A DNA stretch of 64,000 nt. Source: Pseudomonas tructae. Lineage in GTDB: Bacteria; Pseudomonadota; Gammaproteobacteria; Pseudomonadales; Pseudomonadaceae. This document shows positions 27,480 to 36,522 of this stretch, in pieces (position 1 is the first letter of the stretch; every line of letters begins with the position of its first letter). The notes under the pieces were generated by a model, which saw only the letters and a program-made list of their open reading frames with translations, made no database searches and had not been told where the DNA came from. The translations under genes and the position numbers were made by a program. The DNA is taken from contig NZ_CP035952.1 of the NCBI RefSeq assembly GCF_004214895.1, positions 4,040,501-4,104,500 on the forward strand, written 5' to 3'.

Positions 27480-28958
27480 ATGGGTGCCTGGCTTAGCAAT
27501 ATCTCCCTGAAGTACAAGTTCTGGGCCGTCAACGCGGTCGCCTTCGTCACCACCTTGTTCCTGGTGCTCTACGCGGTGCACCTGGAACAACAGGCACGGG
27601 CCCAGAGTGCGCAAAGCAAAGCCCAGGCCGAGGCGCAGTTGCTGGCGGCCTGGCCGGATGGCCAAACCCTGCCGAGCAATGCCCTGTGGCTGAGCTACAG
27701 CCCCGGCCAGACGCCGCAGTTCGAGGGGCGCAGCCTGGATGCGCTGGCCACGGCCAAGGGCTGGGTCGAGCTCGAAGGTTTGCCGGCGCTGGGTGAAAAC
27801 CCGCTGACCGGCGCCCAGGTCATCAGCCGCGGTGGCCAGCAGATCGCCGTGCTCGCGCCCTCCCCCAGCCTGATCCAGGTGTTCACCGATCGCTTCACCA
27901 ACTATGCCGTGTGCGTGCTGATCCTGATGCTGGCGATGCTCTGCGCCTCACAGTTGCTGATCCGCTTCCTGCTCAGCCAGCTCAACACCCTCAAGGATGT
28001 GATGCTGCACGTGGAAAAGACCGGCGACCTGTCGGCCCGCGTCCCCCTGGCCTGCGGCGATGAAGTCGGACAGATGGCCAGCGCCTTCAACGCCATGCAG
28101 ACCACCTACCACCGGGTGGTCAACACCGTGGCCCGCACCGCCGCGCAGCTGGACTCCGGCGCTGCGCGCCTGGCCGCGAGCATGAACGAGGTGCGCCACG
28201 GCATGCTCGGCCAGCAGAGCGAAACCGACCAGGCCGCTACCGCCATCAACGAGATGACCGCCACGGTCTACCACATTGCCCAGCACGCCGGCGCCACCCG
28301 TGACCTGTCGCAAAGCGCCGACACCCTGGCCGGCAGCGGCCAGGAAGTGGTCAGCCGGGTGCAGACCTCGATCGCCGGGCTGTCCAGCGGGGTGCAACAG
28401 ACCGCCGAAATGATCCGCCAGCTGGCCGAAGACAGCCAGAAGATCAACGGTGTGGTCGGGGTCATTCACAGCATTGCCGAACAGACCAACCTGCTGGCGC
28501 TCAACGCCGCCATCGAGGCCGCCCGCGCCGGTGACCTGGGCCGTGGTTTTGCCGTGGTCGCTGATGAAGTGCGCAACCTGGCCAAACGGGTGCAGGCCTC
28601 CACCGACGAAATCACCACCATGGTTTCGGCCCTGCAAGCCGGTACCCGCGACGCCGTGGACTTCATGCAGGAAAGCTCGTTCAAGGCCGACGATTGTGTC
28701 CAGCAGGCCCAGGAAGCCGGCGCTGCCCTGGCGGAAATCACCGGCGCGGTGGCGCAGATGCGTGAAAGCAATACGCAGATTGCCGTGGCTGCCGAGCAGC
28801 AAAGCCACGTAGCCGAGGAAATGAACCGGGCAGTGGTGAGCATTCGCGATGTGACCGAAGAGACCGTGCAGCAGACCGTCGACTCGGCAACCACCAGCAG
28901 CGAACTGGCGACCCTGGCCGGCGAGCTGAACAAAGCCATCGGCCAGCTCAAGCTATAG
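27480..28958 (+). CDS. Methyl-accepting chemotaxis protein
   Basis: The 492-aa chemoreceptor has an N-terminal transmembrane helix ([20 protein letters not shown]), a small periplasmic sensor of about 110 residues, a second helix ([20 protein letters not shown]), a HAMP domain and a signalling domain with the conserved hairpin tip [20 protein letters not shown] and [17 protein letters not shown]. The periplasmic part is too short for a dCache domain and no ligand can be named. A hairpin follows the stop. Confidence 0.93.
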   Translation: MGAWLSNISLKYKFWAVNAVAFVTTLFLVLYAVHLEQQARAQSAQSKAQAEAQLLAAWPDGQTLPSNALWLSYSPGQTPQFEGRSLDALATAKGWVELEGLPALGENPLTGAQVISRGGQQIAVLAPSPSLIQVFTDRFTNYAVCVLILMLAMLCASQLLIRFLLSQLNTLKDVMLHVEKTGDLSARVPLACGDEVGQMASAFNAMQTTYHRVVNTVARTAAQLDSGAARLAASMNEVRHGMLGQQSETDQAATAINEMTATVYHIAQHAGATRDLSQSADTLAGSGQEVVSRVQTSIAGLSSGVQQTAEMIRQLAEDSQKINGVVGVIHSIAEQTNLLALNAAIEAARAGDLGRGFAVVADEVRNLAKRVQASTDEITTMVSALQAGTRDAVDFMQESSFKADDCVQQAQEAGAALAEITGAVAQMRESNTQIAVAAEQQSHVAEEMNRAVVSIRDVTEETVQQTVDSATTSSELATLAGELNKAIGQLKL

Positions 28959-28979
28959 GCGCCATAGCCGTCCTCGATT

Positions 28980-28997
28980 GGCCCCTTCAACGGGGCC
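28980..28997 (+). terminator. Weak hairpin after chemoreceptor gene
   Basis: ggcccc-ttcaac-ggggcc forms a 6-bp GC stem 22 bp past the stop, without a clear T-tract. Confidence 0.4.
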
Positions 28998-29034
28998 GCA
29001 CTATTCTTCAGGCAAGCCCCTGAGGAATGTTGTC

Positions 29035-29397
29035 ATGAGCAAACGCTTGCCCAACCTGCCGGCCTGGCAATGGCGCGGCTACCACCACAACCACCGCAAC
29101 CCGACCAACCTGGTGCTGCACCTGATCGCCGTGCCGCTGTTCATCCTCGGCGTGCTGTTGGTGCTGTCCGGGCTGTTTTCACTGGACCTGGGGCAACTGG
29201 CGGTCGGCATCATTGCCCTGGTCGCCGGGCTCGGCTTGCAGCGCCAAGGGCATCGCCTGGAAGCCGAACAACCCGAACCCTTCGCCAACCGCAAGGATGC
29301 CGTCGGCCGCCTGCTGGTCGAACAGTTCATCACCTTTCCGCGGTTCGTGCTCAGTGGCGCCTGGTGGCGTGCCTGGCGCGAACGCCATCGCCGTTAA
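29035..29397 (+). CDS. DUF962 / Mpo1-like small membrane protein
   Basis: The 120-aa protein contains YHHNHRNPTNLVLHLIAVPLF, which carries the histidine-rich motif of the DUF962/Mpo1 family, followed by two hydrophobic helices and LLVEQFITFPRFVLSGAWWRA. In yeast Mpo1 is a dioxygenase in phytosphingosine breakdown; bacterial roles are unknown. GAGG precedes the ATG. It converges on the thioesterase gene with overlapping stop codons (TTAA). Confidence 0.85.
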   Translation: MSKRLPNLPAWQWRGYHHNHRNPTNLVLHLIAVPLFILGVLLVLSGLFSLDLGQLAVGIIALVAGLGLQRQGHRLEAEQPEPFANRKDAVGRLLVEQFITFPRFVLSGAWWRAWRERHRR

Positions 29398-30194
29398 GCG
29401 AACACCGTCACCGTCTGACGACTGATCGCCAGCAGTTCACCCCCAGCCGTCCACAGGGCGGCTGAAGCATGCCCGTAGCCATCGCGAGCGTGGTCGATAT
29501 GAGCGCAGTACTGGCACCAGTCCAGGGTGCTCAGGCTCGGCACCGGCTGCACGAACTCGATGGTCCAGGTCAGGGTGCTGCCCGGCGCCGGCTTGCTCAG
29601 GTGGGGCATCAGGATCGGCGGCCAGGCATCGACCAGCGCCAACAAGTGCGCTTCGCTGACCGGCTCATCCTTGACGTCACCGCGCAGGCGAACCCAACCG
29701 CCCATGCTGCGCGAGGGTGTGTTGCTAAATGGCAAGCCGCCTACCGCCCAGCGCAGGGCCAGATGACGCATGAACTCGGGAGTTACCCCCTTGATGTAAG
29801 GCAGCTCGGGCGCCGCCTCCTGCAGGCTTTTCATTGCAAATGCCGGCAACGCCGGAACATCGATCGACGAATCACGGCCAGCGCCGAAACTGCCCTGGAT
29901 CAGGGTCACCACCTGGCCGTTCTGAGTGGCCCGGCCGAGCAACGAACTGACCGCCTTGCCCTCGCGCAACAACTCCACTTCAAAACTGATCGGCACCTCG
30001 GGTTCGGCCGGGCCGACGAAGGTAATTGCCAGGGAGCGCACCGGCCGTCCTGGTGAGGTCTTTGCCAGCATGGCCTCATACAGCAGGGCCGCCATCACCC
30101 CGCCAAAACAGGCGCGGCCCTGGGCCCAGCTCGAGTCGATGGTAACGGCCTGGGGATGCTGGCGGACCGCCGTGAGCAATTGCGAGAAATTCAT
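29394..30194 (-). CDS. Acyl-CoA thioesterase-like (double hotdog) protein
   Basis: The 266-aa protein matches the TesB-like/4HBT_3 group: N-terminal ACFGGVMAALLYEAMLAKTS, RSLAITFVGPAEPEVPISFE and C-terminal WTIEFVQPVP and GYGHASAALWTAGGELLAIS. These hydrolyse acyl-CoA in the cytoplasm. RBS GAGG is present. P. aeruginosa has a thioesterase at the same position next to the DUF962 gene. Confidence 0.85.
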   Translation of the reverse strand: MNFSQLLTAVRQHPQAVTIDSSWAQGRACFGGVMAALLYEAMLAKTSPGRPVRSLAITFVGPAEPEVPISFEVELLREGKAVSSLLGRATQNGQVVTLIQGSFGAGRDSSIDVPALPAFAMKSLQEAAPELPYIKGVTPEFMRHLALRWAVGGLPFSNTPSRSMGGWVRLRGDVKDEPVSEAHLLALVDAWPPILMPHLSKPAPGSTLTWTIEFVQPVPSLSTLDWCQYCAHIDHARDGYGHASAALWTAGGELLAISRQTVTVFA

Positions 30195-30275
30195 GCCGAC
30201 CTCAGCGTGCTGAAAAAAACGATCTTAACCAGCCAGCAAGCGGTCTACAGCACGCATTTCGGCCATTTCAGCGGG

Positions 30276-31046
30276 CTATCGCTGCGCAAGCTGCCGCTGC
30301 AGCTCATCGAGGGTAGCGTCGGCGCGCTGTTCGGCAATCGCCAGTTGCGCTCGCCAATGGCTGACGCAGGGCACCAGGTCGCTTTGCTGTTCGGCTTGCA
30401 GCAGCCATTGCAGCAAGTCGTGCCAGTCACCCAGGTCGCCCTGGGCACGCTTGAGCGCCTTTTGCTGGCGCAGGTTGCAGTGGCGCAGTTGCGGGTAGGC
30501 TTCGGCGCCATAGCGTTCGCGCTTGATCAGCAGGCGCAGGCGATGGCGGTCATGGGCGGGATCGTCGAGCGCCTGGCGCAATTGCTCGCCCTGTTTGACC
30601 AGGCGCTTGTCGATGCGCTGCTGCAAACGGCGGATCAGCCCTTGGCGCTGCGCCGCCCGCAGGAATACCGGGAAGGCATCGACAATCGCCAGCAGGCGCG
30701 CGAGTTCAGCACTGGCGGCAACCCGGGCGAAGGTCTGCGTGCGATGGGCCAGGCGCGCTTGCGCGGCCGCCACTTGCCGGCGTTCGAGCAACTGCGCAGC
30801 CAGTACCTCACGGTCACGCAGCGGTGTGGTCAAGCTGCCCAGCGCCTGGGCAGCGGCTTCCAGTTGTTCGACCCCGGGCAGTTCGCGCAGCGGCCGCAGC
30901 AGGCTGCGCAAGCGCCGTACGCCGATGCGCAGGTCGTGCAGCGCCTCGCTGTCGGTATCGGCGGCCAGGCGCGCCTGGCAGGCCAACAGGCGTACCTGCA
31001 GGCTCAGAACCTGAGCAATGACATGGTCGAGCATGGCCGACGACAT
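30276..31046 (-). CDS. CHAD-domain protein
   Basis: The 256-aa, entirely helical protein shows the CHAD signature of conserved histidines and basic residues: EALHDLRIGVRRLRSLLRPL, HRTQTF, HRLRLLIKRERYGAEAYPQL and GDLGDWHDLLQWL. CHAD domains bind polyphosphate and often localise to polyphosphate granules. No triphosphatase (CYTH) domain is present. AGGAG lies 6 nt before the ATG. Confidence 0.9.
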   Translation of the reverse strand: MSSAMLDHVIAQVLSLQVRLLACQARLAADTDSEALHDLRIGVRRLRSLLRPLRELPGVEQLEAAAQALGSLTTPLRDREVLAAQLLERRQVAAAQARLAHRTQTFARVAASAELARLLAIVDAFPVFLRAAQRQGLIRRLQQRIDKRLVKQGEQLRQALDDPAHDRHRLRLLIKRERYGAEAYPQLRHCNLRQQKALKRAQGDLGDWHDLLQWLLQAEQQSDLVPCVSHWRAQLAIAEQRADATLDELQRQLAQR

Positions 31047-31061
31047 GGTTTACTCCTGTGA

Positions 31062-31340
31062 TCAACGCCCGGCACGGGACTCGCGAATGTAGAAACGGGC
31101 CTTCTCGGCCTTCTTGCTGCAGCCTTCGAACGCTTCGAACTGCTGCTGGGTCTTGGCCCCGGTCAACAGCGACAACGCCTTGGAGTAACTGACAGTACCG
31201 GCAAAACCTTCGGCCTTGGCCAGGTCGAGCTCTTTCCAGGCCGAGTCCAGCTGATTGGCGCAGCTGTCGCGGTAGGCTGTCTTGCCAGCGCAACCGGTCA
31301 GGACCAGGGCAATCAGGGGCAGACAAATCCAGGCTTTCAT
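31062..31340 (-). CDS. Small lipoprotein
   Basis: The 92-aa precursor has a lipoprotein signal peptide with lipobox LTGC (mature Cys17). The mature region is helical and charged (NQLDSAWKELDLAKAEGFAG, ALSLLTGAKTQQQFEAFEGC) with three more cysteines. It resembles small Pseudomonas envelope lipoproteins of unknown function. GAGG 8 nt upstream supports this start. It lies just upstream of the CHAD gene in the same orientation. Confidence 0.75.
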   Translation of the reverse strand: MKAWICLPLIALVLTGCAGKTAYRDSCANQLDSAWKELDLAKAEGFAGTVSYSKALSLLTGAKTQQQFEAFEGCSKKAEKARFYIRESRAGR

Positions 31341-31498
31341 CGGCAATACCTCAATAGAAAAATTACAGGGTGGCGCGTTCGACGGCAAACCGCGAGAAAA
31401 GTGCCCTGATCAGCGTAGCGCAGCGCCAGCGACGATTGAAGCACAGCCATAATTAGGTGCATTGTTAGACCATGGAAGCACAACACCGGGGAAGCATC

Positions 31499-32539
31499 AT
31501 GAAAAAGCGCGTCGCACTGGTTCTGGGTTCAGGCGGGGCCCGGGGCTATGCCCACATCGGCGTGATCGAGGAAATCGAGCGGCGTGGCTATGACATCGCC
31601 TGCATCGCCGGTTGCTCCATGGGCGCGGTGATTGGCGGGATCTATGCCGCCGGCAAGCTCGATGACTATCGCAACTGGATCGAAAGCCTGGACTACCTGG
31701 ACGTGCTGCGCCTGGTGGACGTGAGCTTTCGCCTCGGCGCTATCCGCGGCGAGAAAGTCTTCGGCCAGATCCGCAAGATCGTGGGCGAGATCAACATCGA
31801 AGAGCTGCGTATCCCTTACACGGCAGTGGCCACCGACCTGACCAACCAGCAGGAAATCTGGTTCCAGGAAGGCTGCCTGCACCAGGCCATGCGCGCCTCG
31901 GCAGCGATCCCCAGCCTGTTCACCCCGGTGGTACAAGGTAACCGCATGCTGGTCGATGGCGGCATCCTCAACCCCTTGCCGATCATTCCGGTGGTGTCCA
32001 GCCACTGCGACCTGATCATCGCCGTGAACCTCAACTCGACCAACCAGAAACAGTACCAACTGCCGGTAATCGAGCGGCCGGCGGCGTTCAAGCTGCGTTT
32101 TGACAATCTGATCAGCTCACTGGGTTCGCACCTGCCGTTCCGGCGCAAACCGGCCGAGGAACTGATGCGCCTGGAGCAGGGACTGCAGCCTGAAGCTGCG
32201 CAAATCCCCAACCCCTGGCTCAGCGATGCCGCCGCCCCCGAAGCCCAGCAACCGGCGGCAGCCCCGGAAGCCGAAGGCGCGCCGAAATCGGCAACCGGTT
32301 CGTTCATCATCGACAATGTCGGGCCAGCGTCGCTGCTGGACCTGATCAACCAGAGTTTCGAGGTGATGCAGACCTCGCTTGCGCAGTACAAGATCGCCGG
32401 GTATCCGCCGGATGTACTGATCAACGTGCCCAAGCGGGTGTGCCGCTTCTTCGAGTTCTACAAGGCGCCGGAGCTGATTGCCCTGGGCAGGGAGATTGCC
32501 CGCGATACCCTGGATAACTATGAGGCGGAGCGGCGTTGA
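31499..32539 (+). CDS. Patatin-like phospholipase (RssA/YjjU-like)
   Basis: The 346-aa protein has the patatin Ser/Asp dyad: oxyanion loop VLGSGGARGYAHIGV, nucleophile elbow GCSMGAVIGG, and Asp in MLVDGGILNPLPI. The C-terminal third has an alanine/proline-rich insertion and an extra domain. Patatins hydrolyse acyl chains of phospholipids. GGGGAAGC precedes the ATG; an upstream ATG nine codons earlier is less likely. It diverges from the small lipoprotein gene. Confidence 0.9.
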   Translation: MKKRVALVLGSGGARGYAHIGVIEEIERRGYDIACIAGCSMGAVIGGIYAAGKLDDYRNWIESLDYLDVLRLVDVSFRLGAIRGEKVFGQIRKIVGEINIEELRIPYTAVATDLTNQQEIWFQEGCLHQAMRASAAIPSLFTPVVQGNRMLVDGGILNPLPIIPVVSSHCDLIIAVNLNSTNQKQYQLPVIERPAAFKLRFDNLISSLGSHLPFRRKPAEELMRLEQGLQPEAAQIPNPWLSDAAAPEAQQPAAAPEAEGAPKSATGSFIIDNVGPASLLDLINQSFEVMQTSLAQYKIAGYPPDVLINVPKRVCRFFEFYKAPELIALGREIARDTLDNYEAERR

Positions 32540-32550
32540 TGGCTAAAAGC

Positions 32551-32578
32551 ATCGCGGGGCAAGCCCGCTCCCACAGGG
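32551..32578. repeat. REP element
   Basis: A single copy of atcgcggggcaagcccgctc followed by ccacaggg lies between the convergent patatin and kdpE genes. Confidence 0.85.
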
Positions 32579-32581
32579 CCC

Positions 32582-33280
32582 TTAATTCTGCTCCGGTCCG
32601 ATCAGGCGATAGCCCACCCCGGGCTCAGTCACGATGAACCGCGGCGCCGTCGGATCATCGCCCAGCTTCTGCCGCACATGGGCGACGACGATGCGCAGGT
32701 AATGGCTGTCATCGACATGGGTCGGCCCCCAGATGTCCTTGAGCAATTGCTGCTGGGTGATCACCCGCCCCGGGTGGCTGGCCAACTGCGCAAGCAATGC
32801 ATACTCCTTGCGGGTCAGCGCCACCTCGACACCGTCCAGGGTCACCCGGCGAAACGCCAGGTCGACAGTCAGCGGCCCGAAGCTCAGCGCCGCAGCGGTC
32901 GCCGACGCCTGCGGCGCCTGGCGCAGCAGCGCGCGCACCCGAGCCAGGAACTCCTGAATGCCGAAGGGCTTGGTCACGTAGTCGTTGGCGCCGTTGTCCA
33001 GCGCCTCGACCTTCTGGATTTCACTGGCGCGCACCGACAGCACCAGCACCGGCACCGCGCTCCATTCACGCAGTTCGCGCAGCACCTGCTGGCCGTCCAT
33101 GTCCGGCAGGCCGAGATCAAGCACCACCAGGTCGGGGCGCGCCAGTGCCGCCTGGGTCAGGCCCTCGGCGCCGGTACCGGCCTCCACCACCTTGTAGCCC
33201 TGGGAGCTGAGGCTGATACGCAGGAACTTGCGGATTTGCGGTTCGTCATCGATGACCAGCAGGGTCGCGCTCTGGCTCAT
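32582..33280 (-). CDS. kdpE: Response regulator of K+ uptake
   Basis: KdpE is phosphorylated by KdpD and activates the kdpFABC operon when K+ is scarce. The 232-aa protein has a receiver domain (LLVIDDEPQIRKFLRISL; phosphoacceptor Asp in LVVLDLGLPDMDGQQVL; SEIQKVEALDNGANDYVTKP) and an OmpR-type winged helix (VALTRKEYALLAQLASHPGR, YLRIVVAHVRQKLGDDP). It overlaps kdpD by four bases (ATGA). Confidence 0.95.
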   Translation of the reverse strand: MSQSATLLVIDDEPQIRKFLRISLSSQGYKVVEAGTGAEGLTQAALARPDLVVLDLGLPDMDGQQVLRELREWSAVPVLVLSVRASEIQKVEALDNGANDYVTKPFGIQEFLARVRALLRQAPQASATAAALSFGPLTVDLAFRRVTLDGVEVALTRKEYALLAQLASHPGRVITQQQLLKDIWGPTHVDDSHYLRIVVAHVRQKLGDDPTAPRFIVTEPGVGYRLIGPEQN

Positions 33281-35931
33281 GGGGCTTCGCTTTCAGGCTC
33301 GGGTTGGGTTGGCAGCGGCAAGCATAGAGTGATGCAGGTGCCCTTGCCATCGATACCGTCAGCGACCCGGATGTGCCCGCCGTGGGCACCGATCATGCCC
33401 TGACAGATCGCCAGCCCCAGGCCCGTGCCCTGCCCGCCCCGATCACCGCGAGCAGCGGTGTAGAACATGTCGAAGATGCGCTCGCGATCCGCTTCGGGAA
33501 TGCCTGGCCCTTCATCGCTGACGGCAAAGCAGAGCATCTGCTCGTCAACGCTGACCTGCAGATCCAGACGCCCCGCCGCCGGCGAAAAGCGCGCGGCGTT
33601 CTCCAGCACATTGATCAGCGCCTGCTCGATCAGCGCCGCATGCACGAACAGCAATGGCAGTTCGGCCGGCACTTGCGTGCGCAATTGCAACGGCGCCAGC
33701 ACCACCCGCAGGCGGTTCAGCGCACTGCCCACGATATCGCCTGGCGCCACCCAGTCGCGGGCAAGCTTGAGCCCGCCATGGCCCAGCCGGGTCATGTCGA
33801 GCAGGTTCTGGATATAGCGATCCAGGCGTTCGGCTTCGTTGCGGGTGCCTTCGAGCAGCTCCTGGCGATCGGCCCTGGGAATCGCCTCGCCAAGGGCCAG
33901 CAGGCTGTCGATGCTGCCACGCATGGCGGTCAGCGGCGTGCGCAGGTCATGGGATACCGAAGCGAGCAAGGCGCTGCGCAATTGCTCGGTTTCGCCATGC
34001 AAACGTGCCGATTCCAGCTGCTCGGCCAAGCGCGCCCGGGCCAGGGCCTGGGCCAGCGGCTGGCTCAGGGCCTTGAGCAGGCGGCAATGCTGGGCCGTCA
34101 GTTGCTCGCCCTTGCGCGGCCGCACACCGAGCAGTGCCAGGCGCGCATCGTCCACCGACAACGGCCACCACCACCAGCGGCCATTGGGCAAGGTGTCGCT
34201 GCCAAGCCCCGCCGCCTGGTCGTGCTGCCAGGCCCAATCGGCAGCGGCGCGCTCATTGTCGCTGAACTGCAGGTTACCGCCACTGGCCACTTGCAGGCGG
34301 CCCTCGGCGTCGCGCTCAAGCAGGCACACCTGCAAGTCCTGCCAACCGTCCAGATGCTGCCCGGCGGCGGTGAACACCGCCTGGCGGTCGGTGGCGGCGG
34401 TCAGTTTGCGCGACAGGTCGAGCAACTGGCTGGTCTGTTCCTGAGTTTCGCGCAGGGCCTGCAACTGCCGACGCTGACGCGCGGCAAGGTTGCCGGTGAG
34501 CGCCGCCATCAGCAGGAAAAACAGCGAAGTCAGCACATCCTCTTCACGCTGGATGCTGAAGGAGAAATTCGGCGGGATGAACAGAAAGTCGTAGGCCAGG
34601 AACGACATCACCGCACAGGCCAGCGCCGGGCCCAGGCTACTGCGCACCGCCACCAGCAACACCGCGGCCAGGAACACCAGGGAAATGTTCGGCAGGGCCA
34701 GTACGCTGGCCACCGCCCAGGCCAGGCCCGTGGCCAGGACCGTGGCGGCGAATGCCAACAGGTAATGACGCCAGACCCAGACCTTTTTCACCGCCGCGCT
34801 GGGCGGCTCGGGTTGGGTGTCGCGGTCAAGCACGTTGATTTCCAGGCCGTGGGCGTCACGCAGCAGGCGTGTCGCCACTCCGGCACCGAACAGGCGCCGA
34901 CGCAGGCGGTCGCGCGACTGGCCGACCAGCACCAGGCTCGCGCGCCGCTCCAGGGCATGCTGAATCAAAGTCCTGGCCACCTCGCCGGCACGCAGCAGCA
35001 CCACTTCCCCGCCCAGGCGTTCCGCCAGTTGCTGGGCCGCCTGCAGGCGCTGGCGCGCCGCTTCGTCACGCAAGCGGCCGTTGTCGACGTGGACCAGGGT
35101 CCAGGGCAAGTGGCGCCGTTGTGCCACCCGGCTGGCGTGACGCACCAGGCGCTCGGCCTGGGCATCGCCATCGACACCGACCAGCAGCCGCCCACGCAAC
35201 GCTGGTGCATCCTGCCCCAACTGACGGTATCCGTGGGCCAGGTCGGCATCGACCTGGGCGGCGGCCGTCTGCATCGCCAGCTCGCGCAGGGCGGTCAGGT
35301 TGGTCTGGGTGAAGAATGCATCGATCGCCGCCCGCGCCTGCTCCGGCACATACACCTTGCCTTCGCGCAGGCGTTCAAGCAGCTCGCGCGGTGGCAGGTC
35401 GATCAGCACCAGCTCGAAGGCTTCCTGCAAGACCCAGTCCGGCAGGGTTTCGCGCACCTGCACGCCGGTAATGCCACGCACCTGGTCGTTGAGGCTTTCC
35501 AGGTGCTGGACGTTGACCGTGGTGTAGATGTCGATGCCGGCGGCCAACAGTTCCTGGACATCCTGCCAGCGCTTGGCGTGGCGGCTGCCAGGCGCGTTGC
35601 TGTGGGCCAGTTCGTCGACCAGCACCAGTTGCGGGCGGGCCTTGAGCAGACCGTCGAGGTCCATCTCTTCAAGCTGCATGCCACGGTATTCGCTGCGCAG
35701 CAGTGGCTGCTGGGGCAGACCGCCCAGCAGCGCCTCGGTTTCGGCGCGCCCGTGGGTCTCCACCACTGCCGCCAGCAGCGCCACGCCCTGGCGCTGCTGG
35801 GCATGGGCGGCCTGGAGCATGGCGTAGGTCTTGCCCACCCCGGGTGCCGCACCCAGAAATACCTTGAGCCGGCCGCGCCCCTCGCGCGGCAGCCCGGCCA
35901 ACAACGCATCGGCGCGTTCGGAATTGCTCAT
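33277..35931 (-). CDS. kdpD: Sensor histidine kinase of K+ uptake
   Basis: The 884-aa protein shows the KdpD layout: N-terminal KdpD domain with Walker A GAAPGVGKTYAM, USP-like domain (RGRLLVGVDGDAQAERLVRH), four tightly spaced transmembrane helices around residues 395-490, a GAF-like region, HisKA with SVSHDLRTPLTAMRG and HATPase with DEGPGIP and GTGLGLAICQGM. It senses K+ and turgor. I chose the ATG two codons after a GTG because of spacing to AGG. It is the fifth cistron of the kdpFABCDE operon. Confidence 0.95.
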   Translation of the reverse strand: MSNSERADALLAGLPREGRGRLKVFLGAAPGVGKTYAMLQAAHAQQRQGVALLAAVVETHGRAETEALLGGLPQQPLLRSEYRGMQLEEMDLDGLLKARPQLVLVDELAHSNAPGSRHAKRWQDVQELLAAGIDIYTTVNVQHLESLNDQVRGITGVQVRETLPDWVLQEAFELVLIDLPPRELLERLREGKVYVPEQARAAIDAFFTQTNLTALRELAMQTAAAQVDADLAHGYRQLGQDAPALRGRLLVGVDGDAQAERLVRHASRVAQRRHLPWTLVHVDNGRLRDEAARQRLQAAQQLAERLGGEVVLLRAGEVARTLIQHALERRASLVLVGQSRDRLRRRLFGAGVATRLLRDAHGLEINVLDRDTQPEPPSAAVKKVWVWRHYLLAFAATVLATGLAWAVASVLALPNISLVFLAAVLLVAVRSSLGPALACAVMSFLAYDFLFIPPNFSFSIQREEDVLTSLFFLLMAALTGNLAARQRRQLQALRETQEQTSQLLDLSRKLTAATDRQAVFTAAGQHLDGWQDLQVCLLERDAEGRLQVASGGNLQFSDNERAAADWAWQHDQAAGLGSDTLPNGRWWWWPLSVDDARLALLGVRPRKGEQLTAQHCRLLKALSQPLAQALARARLAEQLESARLHGETEQLRSALLASVSHDLRTPLTAMRGSIDSLLALGEAIPRADRQELLEGTRNEAERLDRYIQNLLDMTRLGHGGLKLARDWVAPGDIVGSALNRLRVVLAPLQLRTQVPAELPLLFVHAALIEQALINVLENAARFSPAAGRLDLQVSVDEQMLCFAVSDEGPGIPEADRERIFDMFYTAARGDRGGQGTGLGLAICQGMIGAHGGHIRVADGIDGKGTCITLCLPLPTQPEPESEAP

Positions 35932-35946
35932 GCTCACTGCCTGTCC

Positions 35947-36507
35947 TTATTTCGACGTCGGCGACAAACGCTCAAGGGCGTTGTTCAGGGCCAGTACATT
36001 GACCACCGGCGGGCCGATCAAGGGGTGCAGGGTGGACTGCTCGACCAGGACTTGCAAGGCCTCAGAAGCAACCTTGCGCGCCGCTGCCACCCGCGGCAGT
36101 TGATAGGCCACTGCGGCGGGCGAAAGGTGCGGATCCAGGCCGCTGCCGGAAGTGGTGAGCAAGGCCAGCGGCACTGGCCCCTGCGCTTCGATGTACAGTT
36201 GCGCGGCGCTGCTCTTGACCCGCTCGGCCAGCGCCGGGTTGCTCGGCGCCAGGTTGCTGGCGCTGCTCGACACTGTGGCATAGTCACCGGCCGATGGCCG
36301 CGACTGGAACCAGGCATCGCCCTCGAAGCGTTGCGCGATCAACTGCGAGCCGCGTACCTGGCCCTGCTCATCGCGCAGCAGGCTGCCATTGGCCTGTTCC
36401 GGAAAGGCCACTTGGGCGATGCCGGTGACCACCAGCGGGTATACCGCGCCGGTAATCAGGGTCATCAACAGGATCAGGCTCAGGGCCGGACGAATGTGTG
36501 TAGTCAT
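35947..36507 (-). CDS. kdpC: K+-transporting ATPase subunit C
   Basis: KdpC stabilises the KdpFABC complex. The 186-aa protein has an N-terminal transmembrane helix ([21 protein letters not shown]) and the family blocks [40 protein letters not shown] and [17 protein letters not shown]. The second of two adjacent ATGs is chosen because GGAG lies 6 nt upstream of it. It follows kdpB after about 15 nt. Confidence 0.95.
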   Translation of the reverse strand: MTTHIRPALSLILLMTLITGAVYPLVVTGIAQVAFPEQANGSLLRDEQGQVRGSQLIAQRFEGDAWFQSRPSAGDYATVSSSASNLAPSNPALAERVKSSAAQLYIEAQGPVPLALLTTSGSGLDPHLSPAAVAYQLPRVAAARKVASEALQVLVEQSTLHPLIGPPVVNVLALNNALERLSPTSK

Positions 36508-36522
36508 GGTCATCTCCTTGGT